Shown in pieces: positions 45,985 through 53,759 of a stretch of 64,000 nt of DNA. The notes beneath the pieces are model-generated. The model saw only the letters and a list, made by a program, of their open reading frames with translations. It was not told the DNA's origin and made no database searches. Source of the stretch: Motiliproteus sp036961355. Lineage in GTDB: Bacteria; Pseudomonadota; Gammaproteobacteria; Pseudomonadales; Balneatricaceae. Within the stretch, counting starts at the first letter, position 1, and each line of letters starts with the position of its first letter. Made by a program: the position numbers and the translations under genes. Where the stretch lies: assembly GCA_036961355.1 (NCBI GenBank), contig JBALVL010000001.1:62001-126000 (forward strand), written 5' to 3'.

Positions 45985-47645
45985 GCCTGTCTACCACCCC
46001 GTCACAGCAACAACATGGCGAAGAAGCCTTGAAGCCAGATTCTAAAACCCTGCTCAGCATCAAGAACCTGAGCGTCCAGTTTGGCAGACAATCTGACGAC
46101 GGCAGCTACGACAGCACTACCGCCAACGCAGTTGAGCAGATCAGTTTTGATATTAACGCCGGAGAAACCCTGGCCTTAGTCGGCGAGTCCGGTTCGGGGA
46201 AATCGGTGTCCGCTCTGTCGATTCTGCAACTGCTGCCCAGTGCCCGTCATCCTAGCGGCGAAATTTGGTACCAAGGTAAGGATCTGCTGCAAGCCTCCGA
46301 ACCCGAGATCCGCAGCATCCGCGGCGACCGTATCGGCGTGATATTCCAAGAGCCGATGACCTCGCTCAATCCGCTGCACAGTATCGAGAAACAGATCGGT
46401 GAAACCCTGCTATTGCACAAAGGAATGACAGGGCTACAGGCGCGCGAGCGCATTATCGAGCTACTTGAGTTAGTCGGCATCAACGATCCAAAAGGTCGCC
46501 TTAACAGCTATCCGCACGAACTCTCCGGCGGTCAACGCCAACGCGTGATGATCGCAATGGCACTAGCCAACGAACCCGAATTATTGATCGCCGATGAACC
46601 AACCACGGCACTCGATGTCACCATTGCGCAACAGGTACTTGAACTTCTGCGTTCGCTGCAACAGCGACTGGGCATGGCGATCCTGTTAATCAGCCACGAC
46701 CTCAACATCGTCCGCCGCTTTGCAGACCAAGTCTGCGTCATGCATGAAGGACAGATCGTTGAACAAAACAGTACCGATGCGCTGTTCAGCAACCCACAAG
46801 CGGCCTATACCAAGCTGTTGCTCGACGCGGAACCCAGCGGCATGCCTCCGCCACTGCCATCAACACCAGAGATACTGCTCAGCACCGAGCAATTAAGGGT
46901 CTGGTTTGCGATCAAAAAAGGACTGTTCAAGAAAGTCACCGGTCATGTTAAAGCCGTAAACGGCGTTAACATGACTCTAAAACGAGGCGAAACGCTGGGT
47001 GTCGTGGGTGAATCAGGTTCTGGAAAAACCACGTTGGGGCTAGCTATTTTACGGCTACTGTCGAGCCAGGGCGGTATCGCCTTCCAAGGACGACAAATTG
47101 AAACGCTAAGCCAGCAACAGCTCAAGCCGATGCGGCGTCAACTCCAAGCGGTTTTCCAAGATCCTTATGGCAGCCTTAGTCCGAGGATGACGGTTCAGCA
47201 GATCATCGCCGAAGGGTTAGAGGTGCATAACATTGGTGACCGTGACAGCCACCGACAACTGGTGATCGATGTGCTAGGTGAAGTGGGTTTAGAAGCCGAT
47301 GCACGCCACCGTTATCCGCATGAGTTTTCCGGCGGCCAACGCCAACGGATCGCAATTGCACGAGCGCTGGTGCTCAAGCCAGAACTGATCATACTGGACG
47401 AACCGACCTCTGCGCTCGATCGAACCGTGCAATCGCAGATCATTGAACTGCTACGCCACCTGCAGGTGAAGTACCGTCTCAGCTACCTTTTTATCAGCCA
47501 TGACCTGGCTGTCGTGAAAGCTCTCAGCCATCAACTACTGGTGATGCATCGTGGGGAAGTGGTGGAACAGGGGCCGGCGGCGTCTATCTTCTCGCAGCCG
47601 CAGCACAGCTATACACAAGCCTTACTCAGCGCGGCCTTTCGCTAA
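45981..47645 (+). CDS. yejF: ABC transporter ATP-binding protein YejF (two nucleotide-binding domains)
   Basis: Fused ATPase of 554 residues that powers the Yej importer. Each half has a Walker A (GESGSGKS and GESGSGKT), an ABC signature (LSGGQRQR and FSGGQRQR) and a Walker B followed by DEPT(T/S)ALD. The start is TTG within the yejE stop (TTGA), consistent with coupling. The last 4 bases overlap the end of the convergent gene on the minus strand. Confidence 0.95.
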   Translation: MSLSTTPSQQQHGEEALKPDSKTLLSIKNLSVQFGRQSDDGSYDSTTANAVEQISFDINAGETLALVGESGSGKSVSALSILQLLPSARHPSGEIWYQGKDLLQASEPEIRSIRGDRIGVIFQEPMTSLNPLHSIEKQIGETLLLHKGMTGLQARERIIELLELVGINDPKGRLNSYPHELSGGQRQRVMIAMALANEPELLIADEPTTALDVTIAQQVLELLRSLQQRLGMAILLISHDLNIVRRFADQVCVMHEGQIVEQNSTDALFSNPQAAYTKLLLDAEPSGMPPPLPSTPEILLSTEQLRVWFAIKKGLFKKVTGHVKAVNGVNMTLKRGETLGVVGESGSGKTTLGLAILRLLSSQGGIAFQGRQIETLSQQQLKPMRRQLQAVFQDPYGSLSPRMTVQQIIAEGLEVHNIGDRDSHRQLVIDVLGEVGLEADARHRYPHEFSGGQRQRIAIARALVLKPELIILDEPTSALDRTVQSQIIELLRHLQVKYRLSYLFISHDLAVVKALSHQLLVMHRGEVVEQGPAASIFSQPQHSYTQALLSAAFR

Positions 47646-48391
47646 TTACCGAGGATCCCAAAACGGGTGTTGATCGCAGCAATGCTACCATCTTGCTCCA
47701 TCGCTGCCAGCACCCCTGCAATTATCTCGCGTAAGGGGGCTGGTGTCTCCCGGCTGACAAGCAACCATTGCGGAACGGTTCGGTAGCGAACTGGCATCAC
47801 CTGGATCGGTAACTCACTGTTACGAAGCGCATAGTTCAAACCGAGATCATGGTAATAGAAATAGCGGATCCGCTCGTTCAACGCCACCGCCGAGATCGCC
47901 TTATCGATCTCATGGAGCTCCAGCACTGCCAAAGCTCCTTTCTTTTTAAGAAAAGCGGCAGAAGAAGTTCCAGAGATCACAGCAATGCTCGACGACACCG
48001 CGGCCATTTCATCATAATCAGCGGGAGTCAGCTGCTCATCACGGTGCCCTAGTAGCACGTTACTAACCTGATAAACAGGTGTCGGCATGTAGTGAAACAA
48101 TGCCTCACGACGGGCGTTACGCCCGGCGCCACAGAACAGATCCGCCTGCCCTTCTTCCAGCAGATGTAAAATACGTTTGATTGGGGTAAAGCCAGGCGAT
48201 ACCGCCAGCGCAATATCATGTTCAACAAGGCGCAGTGATAATTCGTGGTAGATCTCATTGCAAAGACCTTGCTCACCACTGCCGGAAAGAAAGTACTTGG
48301 GCTGAGAGTCTTGCATCAACGCTTTAAGCGTCACTGCCTGGGCAAGGCTCAACCAAAAAAAACAAACCAGTAATACGGAAAATCGAATCAT
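47642..48391 (-). CDS. orphan periplasmic binding protein (SBP_bac_3-like)
   Basis: A 249-residue secreted protein with a signal peptide (about 1-20, ending SLAQA). The fold is that of the polar amino-acid-binding family (type II periplasmic binding): FTPIKRILHLLEEGQADLFCGAGRN, ISGTSSAAFLKKKG and a C-terminal IIAGVLAAMEQDGSIAAINTRFG. No permease or ATPase gene goes with it. It converges on yejF with a 4-base overlap of coding ends. The ligand is unknown. The similarity is to the class as a whole, so the product may serve sensing rather than transport. Confidence 0.85.
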   Translation of the reverse strand: MIRFSVLLVCFFWLSLAQAVTLKALMQDSQPKYFLSGSGEQGLCNEIYHELSLRLVEHDIALAVSPGFTPIKRILHLLEEGQADLFCGAGRNARREALFHYMPTPVYQVSNVLLGHRDEQLTPADYDEMAAVSSSIAVISGTSSAAFLKKKGALAVLELHEIDKAISAVALNERIRYFYYHDLGLNYALRNSELPIQVMPVRYRTVPQWLLVSRETPAPLREIIAGVLAAMEQDGSIAAINTRFGILGN

Positions 48392-48528
48392 ATACAGCCG
48401 CTTGATATGCTCTAAGAAGCCCCCACTGCGACAAGAAGCCTTCCTAACTCAATCTTTTGTATACGAAGCGTTGGCCACCTTTCGCGCCCATAACAAAAGA
48501 TCACTACCCAAAGACTGTAACAGAAGTG

Positions 48529-48942
48529 TCATAAACTAAAACCATCTTTCGAAGGCTCAACCGGACGTTTGAACTCCTGGACGAAGTTCTGTTTTTTAAC
48601 CGATCCAGAGGGTTTCGTCTCTACAGGAGCTTTAGTGGTGGTCGTTTTCTCAACTTTCTTGGCGGTAAGAGCGCCGCTATCAACATCCTCTTGGTTATTG
48701 CTGTCAGTACCAAGCAGTCCAACCAGCTCGGTCTTATGTTGAGCCAGATACAAGCTTAGCTCGGTTCGCTGCACCTCATCCAACTTGATATCTGGCGGCG
48801 AACTTTGCAGTAATTGATCAACCTCTTCGGCAATACTGAAAACCCCGTCCCAATGCGCTGCTTCCTCGGCACTGGTCACCTTGATCTTCTCTTGACCATT
48901 TATCTCGTAAATATAAACCGTTTTCCGTTCAAACTTTTTCAT
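48529..48942 (-). CDS. yebG: YebG-like protein (DNA damage-associated family)
   Basis: A 137-residue soluble protein. The first 85 residues resemble E. coli YebG, a LexA-controlled protein of unknown activity: KTVYIYEINGQEKIKVTS, then AAHWDGVFSIAEEVDQLLQS and ELSLYLAQHKTELVGLL. The tail is a Lys/Thr-rich linker ending in EFKRPVEPSKDGFSL. The ATG chosen has an AAGGGTGGGG box upstream; an ATG 14 codons earlier is possible. No CTGT-N8-ACAG LexA site was found upstream. Confidence 0.75.
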   Translation of the reverse strand: MKKFERKTVYIYEINGQEKIKVTSAEEAAHWDGVFSIAEEVDQLLQSSPPDIKLDEVQRTELSLYLAQHKTELVGLLGTDSNNQEDVDSGALTAKKVEKTTTTKAPVETKPSGSVKKQNFVQEFKRPVEPSKDGFSL

Positions 48943-49319
48943 TGTCCCCACCCTTAGGTAACGTATTACGTCGAACAGATTCAACGTTGATCACTCTACA
49001 AACCCAAGCGCGGATGCATGCGCTCGCTGGTATTGAGAGGTTGATAGTAGCAATCGGTATTACCACGATCGCCATATCGTCTACTGTTCAACCCTGTCAG
49101 ACTAGCTTATCCGGGCTTGATTGGAAGCCATAACAGCACAGCAGATGATCCATATCACAGAAAACCGACAACTTATAAAACAGACGCTTGAAACCAAAAT
49201 ATTTGAATCGTCTTTAATGAGCTAAACAGCGGATAACTAGTAACCACGCCATAGCTAGGTCATGATATGGAACTACAGTGTGGGGAACCCACGGACAAAC
49301 CACTGATCGAGAGTAAACC
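48943..49319. other. divergent intergenic region yebG-like/SBP
   Basis: About 380 bases without a credible gene. A GTGGG-GAA-CCCAC hairpin lies at 49280-49292, shortly before the next start. No promoter was placed with confidence. Confidence 0.5.
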
Positions 49320-50099
49320 ATGATATCTGGTATTCGTTTTAAGAGTCGTTGGTGCGCTGTTTGCTCCGTTATCACGCTACCGCCCGACACCATCGCGGCC
49401 CTAACGATTACTTTTTTATCGCTGCTAATACCGTTTCAGGCGCAGGCGGGAACCGATAACGGCATGACGGTAGGCGCGATAGACTCCTCCACGACCCAGG
49501 TCCCCGAGGCGGTCATCAAGGAGGCCTATCGGCGTTTGGAGATCCCATTAACAGTGATCAAGCTGCCCCCTGCCCGATCATTAAAGATGACAAGTTCCGG
49601 GCTGTACGATGCGGAACTAGCTCGCGTCAAAGTCGATCCAAAACTCTACCCTGATCTCATCCGAGTCCCTGTAGCCATCGACCTGATCGAAGCGGCCGTA
49701 TTCAGCAAATCGGTCGACTTCAGTGTCGATGGCTGGGACAGCCTCAAGCCTTACCGAATCGGCATTCGTCGCGGTGTCAAATTTACCCAGCGAGGCACCC
49801 AGGGAATGAATGTCGTTATTGCAAATGAGAATGAGCAGCTTTTTAAAATGCTCGATAAAGACCGCGTCGATATTGTCGTACTCAACAAGCACAATGCCCT
49901 GACCGCCATCGAGCGACTCGGGCTCACCAATATCCGAATGCTCAAACCCTCGGTGCATTATCTGGAAGTGTTTCATTACCTGCACAAAAAAAATAAGCAC
50001 CTGCTACCGGCATTAACACATGAGCTCCAGCAGATGGAGCAGTCGGGGGAGATCGAAGCCATCATGTCTCGGGTACGTGCCACTACGCCACCCAGATAG
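49320..50099 (+). CDS. orphan periplasmic binding protein (SBP_bac_3-like)
   Basis: A 259-residue secreted protein with a long signal region (membrane-like segment about 24-41, cleavage after QAQA). The rest follows the type II binding fold: EAVIKEAYRRLEIPLTVIKLPPARSL, YRIGIRRGVKF and a C-terminal LLPALTHELQQMEQSGEIEAIM. It has no transporter partner. It differs from the protein at 47.6 kb, so it is not a recent duplicate, though both belong to the same class. Neighbours are an unknown gene and a decayed gene of the same class. Confidence 0.82.
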   Translation: MISGIRFKSRWCAVCSVITLPPDTIAALTITFLSLLIPFQAQAGTDNGMTVGAIDSSTTQVPEAVIKEAYRRLEIPLTVIKLPPARSLKMTSSGLYDAELARVKVDPKLYPDLIRVPVAIDLIEAAVFSKSVDFSVDGWDSLKPYRIGIRRGVKFTQRGTQGMNVVIANENEQLFKMLDKDRVDIVVLNKHNALTAIERLGLTNIRMLKPSVHYLEVFHYLHKKNKHLLPALTHELQQMEQSGEIEAIMSRVRATTPPR

Positions 50100-50273
50100 C
50101 GATCACCTAGGCACCTATCACTTGAACACCATAGGCTAAAATTGATCAGTCTCATTTAGTTAATCAATTCAGTTCGAGTTTTTGGATTGGCTGTGGCATG
50201 TCTTTGGTAGATACGCCAAACTTGCAGCAAACTTACAATCAGCCCAATGCGGGGCCTCCCCGATAAGGATTAC

Positions 50274-50648
50274 ATGATGTTTATTAAAATTAAGAAGAAC
50301 TGCGGTATTCTGATGGAAAACAACGCCATGGAAGCAGGCAGTGTGGTCAGAGTTTCCAGTAATTTTTTGATCAATTTGGATCAGGTGGCTGAGATATCGT
50401 TCTACACCATCAAAGAAGAGAAACATCGTCAAACCCTTGAGCACGGCGATTTCCTTATTCCCATGAGCACCCGGGTACTTCACCTGACGATGGATTACCG
50501 CTACTCCAGCCACCGGGAAGACCGCCCTGGTTTCAGCGACCGGTTAATCAACCAACGTGCGTACTATAAATTGTTCTTCCTGCCCGAATGCCCGGGCGAG
50601 TACGAGCAACTACGCAGCCACATTGAGAAGCTGGTTTGCAATATCTGA
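50274..50648 (+). CDS. hypothetical protein of 124 residues
   Basis: I do not recognise the family. The start is taken at ATG 50274, with AAGGA 5 bases before it; the longer frame from 50247 lacks one. The protein is soluble and without signal peptide. A stretch VVRVSSNFLINLDQVAEISF recalls the beta-strand/turn of LytTR-type DNA-binding domains, but the rest does not confirm this. It stands between an orphan binding-protein gene and a decayed one. Confidence 0.65.
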   Translation: MMFIKIKKNCGILMENNAMEAGSVVRVSSNFLINLDQVAEISFYTIKEEKHRQTLEHGDFLIPMSTRVLHLTMDYRYSSHREDRPGFSDRLINQRAYYKLFFLPECPGEYEQLRSHIEKLVCNI

Positions 50649-50705
50649 CAAACTGCAGTGCCCTGCGATCCGGACGACATTTCCAGTTCGCAGGGCAGGC
50701 TACTA

Positions 50706-51574
50706 ATGACTCTTAAAGCACTATTAGGAGTTCTGCTGCTACTCGGATTAAGCCCAATAACGCTGGCCCAAGATAAAATCCGGTTGGCTATTCCCACTTG
50801 CCCCCCCTTTTACACAACAGGCGGGCAAGGTCTGGCCAGTGAAATTATCCGCGCGGCCTATGAACAAAGCGGACTAACGGTCGAGTTTGTAAATACGCCG
50901 ATTAAGCGCGGTGTGCGCATGCTGGAGAACGGAGAGATCGACGGTTTTGGTGCTGCTAATTTGGCCGGACAACAGATCAACTCTTCTAAGCTAACTTTAG
51001 CCCCTCTTTAGAAGCCCGAGCTGCGTGGTTTTATTATCGCCCCAACCAATTAACAGCCATCACCCTAAATGGGATCGAAAGCCTAAAACAATACCGTATC
51101 GGCGTGATCGTCAACTCCCCTTACCTTGAGTTATATCACCGCCACCAACTCAATATCGTCGAAATCGAGTCCTTAGGACAGTTGGTCAAGATGACCAAGC
51201 ATAATCGGATCGACCTGTTCGAGGCGGCCCTGCTTTAAGGTTTAGTGATGATCGTTAAAACCTACCCCGAAGAGAGGCGGGACTTCACCATCATCGACCG
51301 AGAGAAGCTGGGTATGGCGATCGGTTTTCTTCGAGAAGCACCACGGACTGCACTACTGAAGAAAAAATACCAACAGGGGCTGGCTAAGATCACAAGCAAT
51401 GGTCAACTGATGAAAATAATGGAATCTTACTGGGGGTCAAACAATGTGCCCAGCTACGCTATGCCCGGCGCAGATCCAAAAATTGGGACCACAACCAATA
51501 CACCTAGTTTAGAGTTATTCTTCTCACAGCCACGGGACTCACACGGTAAAATCAAAGGCCGCACCGAGCGCTAA
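50706..51574 (+). pseudogene. decayed periplasmic binding protein gene (SBP_bac_3-like)
   Basis: The first 101 codons encode a signal peptide and the start of a type II binding protein (LAIPTCPPFYTTGGQGLASEI). A one-base shift near 50996-51003 then moves the frame; the continuation reads SLEARAAWFYYRPN and YRIGVIVNSPYLELYHRHQ. An in-frame TAA at 51236 breaks it again, after which the C-terminal part (LKKKYQQGLAKITSNGQLMKIM) is intact. Two lesions make a functional product unlikely unless they are sequencing errors. Confidence 0.85.
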
Positions 51575-51727
51575 GCTTTTGTTTAGCAACCTCGACACCC
51601 CCGACACTTCGCATTTCTATAGTCACTTCGACCATCAACAGTTATTTCAGCCATCAATACCCGCTGCAATGAGCAAGAACCACCGCGTGCACTACTACGC
51701 TCAAGTTGGACTACACCGCAGCGGCGA

Positions 51728-52265
51728 TCACACTTGAAACGTAGCAACCACTGTCTCCAGATGATCGGTTTGGCTGGCCATTGTTTTGCAGGCCGTAATC
51801 GTGCTGTGAACCCCAGCAGCAGTTTGATCACCAACCGTACAAATCGATACAATTTTTTGGTCTATCTCATTTGCCACCGCCGTTTGCTGTTCAGCAGCGC
51901 TGGCTATTTGCGCGTTAATACCCACAATTGAGCTGATCGCCTCAGTAATCAGCAGTAGCGACTGCCCTACTTCAGCCGATTGACTGACCGCTTCCCTACC
52001 GTCTTATGACTAACCCCCATCGCCTGCTCCGCATCCCCAGCTTGTAGCCGGTCGATCATCTGCTCGATCTCTTGGGTCGATTGTTGGGTACGCTAAGCAA
52101 GCGTTCTTACCTCGTCGGCGACCACAGCAAATCCCCGCCCTTGCTCGCCTGCCCATGCGACCTCAATTGCGGCATTTAAGGCCCGCAAGTTGGACTGTTC
52201 GACGATCCCTTTGATCACATCAACCATGATGCTGATCCGGCAAGCCAATGGCTGCGTCAAGGTAT
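51728..52265 (-). pseudogene. decayed methyl-accepting chemotaxis protein fragment
   Basis: The signalling-domain hairpin of a chemoreceptor is recognisable: ALNAAIEVAWAGEQGRGFAV followed by VADEVRTLA. A TAG at 52093-52095 replaces the usual Gln of LAQRTQQST, and a one-base shift near 51995 breaks the frame before VGQSLLLITEAISSIVGINA. The tail then reads AEQQTAVANEID. The sensory and membrane parts are missing; the bases beyond 52265 show no coding match. Confidence 0.85.
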
Positions 52266-52454
52266 CGGACAATGGGCAGAATAGGTGTTGGCAATATAAA
52301 TACCGTTCATATTACGGATTCAAGGTTGAAACGGTTCCTGATCCGCGGTAAATTCCGCTAATAATTTATCGCCTTAAGAATAACTACCATTCATGGATGA
52401 AAGAGTACCGCTACCGCGTATCTCACCAGTTACCAGTAGCCGAAGAGAGTTTAC

Positions 52455-53396
52455 ATGCCTGAGAATCAAGAATTCGATCTCAATTTACTGCGCGTCTTTG
52501 ATGCCATCTACCGCTTGGGCACAATCACCAAGGCGGCCCAACAACTCAAAGTCAGTCAGCCTGCGGTTAGCCATGCCCTGGCTCGCCTGCGCGACCTCTA
52601 CGACGACCAGTTATTCAACCGCTCTCCGCAAGGGATGAAGCCAACACCCATCGCGATTGATATTGCGCTCAACGTAAGTGAGGCGCTACAGCAGAGCCGC
52701 ATCAGCCTGGCCAAAGCCGGCCAATTCAATCCGGAAACATCCGATCGTCGTTTTCTGTTTGAGATGCAAGACGGCTATGCAGCTTCGATTTTGCCTCGAC
52801 TGCTGCCGGTATTACAAAAAGAAGCCCCTGGCATGACGCTGCAGGTCTTCCAGGACCCCAGACGCGAAGCCCTGCAGGAGCTAGTCGAAGGAACTGTAGA
52901 CTTTGTAATTGAGAACTTTGTGCCGGCACACCCTCAAGTGATGCAGATGAAGATCGCTGAAGAAGAGTATGTCTGCGCAGTACGCCAAGATCATCCAGAT
53001 ATCACCAACAAAATAACGTTGGATCAGTACCTAAAATTTGGGCATATCCACGCGTCCAGCCGTAAAGCTGGGAAGAGCTACGTTGACCTCGCACTGCGAT
53101 CAATAGGCGTACAACGCAAGATCGTATTCCAAACTCAGCATTACCTAGAAACACCGTTTGCGTTGACCGATACTGACCTAATCCTAACCACTACCCGCTC
53201 GATAGCCGAAGCTCATGGTTTGAAAATAATTCCGCTGCCGTTTGAAGTTTCGCCGATCAACATCTCGCTATTTTGGCATGCCAGCCGGGATACCGACCCT
53301 GCCAGCTGCTGGTTACGTACGCGCACTGTCGAACTGTTTAACGATGTTCGAGTAAAAACAAAGCGTAAAGTTACCAAGTCAAAGAGCCATGCATAA
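52455..53396 (+). CDS. LysR-family transcriptional regulator
   Basis: A 313-residue regulator with a winged helix near the N terminus (FDLNLLRVFDAIYRLGTITK, then QPAVSHALARLRDLYDDQLF) and a type II binding-protein-like effector domain of the NodD/LeuO-like type. The C-terminal tail is unusually basic (KTKRKVTKSKSHA). It precedes the cytochrome gene on the same strand but 363 bases away, so control of that gene is possible and unproven. Confidence 0.92.
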   Translation: MPENQEFDLNLLRVFDAIYRLGTITKAAQQLKVSQPAVSHALARLRDLYDDQLFNRSPQGMKPTPIAIDIALNVSEALQQSRISLAKAGQFNPETSDRRFLFEMQDGYAASILPRLLPVLQKEAPGMTLQVFQDPRREALQELVEGTVDFVIENFVPAHPQVMQMKIAEEEYVCAVRQDHPDITNKITLDQYLKFGHIHASSRKAGKSYVDLALRSIGVQRKIVFQTQHYLETPFALTDTDLILTTTRSIAEAHGLKIIPLPFEVSPINISLFWHASRDTDPASCWLRTRTVELFNDVRVKTKRKVTKSKSHA

Positions 53397-53759
53397 CGCA
53401 GGATAAACCCGTAGAACAGATATCAAGCCTAATAGATGCTAACGAGCGCAGGATACACTCAAAGAACCGTGTCTTTTGGTCGCCACGGGTACAGCAGATT
53501 CGCTGATGTCGCACTACAAGCCTCCTTCATAACGCCCCGGAATAAACAGGTCCTGCCATCTAGAGATGACGGCGCCGGTCAGGGCACCACAATAATAATA
53601 AATATTTATATTACAGACCTAACAGTATAAACAAAAAAACATTGAACGTAAGGTAATAGGCCTCGAAAACGGCCTGCCTATGTGGTCTAGCTACCCCCTT
53701 CTTTTTTGATCTCTATGTTACTCTGGTAACAAATGACCCACCGCAGGAAGCATAGTTCG
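53397..53759. other. intergenic region upstream of the multiheme cytochrome
   Basis: No gene is supported. A palindrome TGTTAC-TCTG-GTAACA is at 53716-53731, 29 bases before the chosen start, in a position suited to an operator or a leader hairpin. An ATAGGC/GCCTAT hairpin is at about 53656-53680. An AT-rich run at 53590-53640 may hold the promoter. Confidence 0.5.

Noticed and set aside
51583..51852. 89-codon minus-strand ORF over the chemoreceptor remnant
   Set aside because: Different frame from the recognisable chemoreceptor tail and rich in Arg and Trp without pattern.
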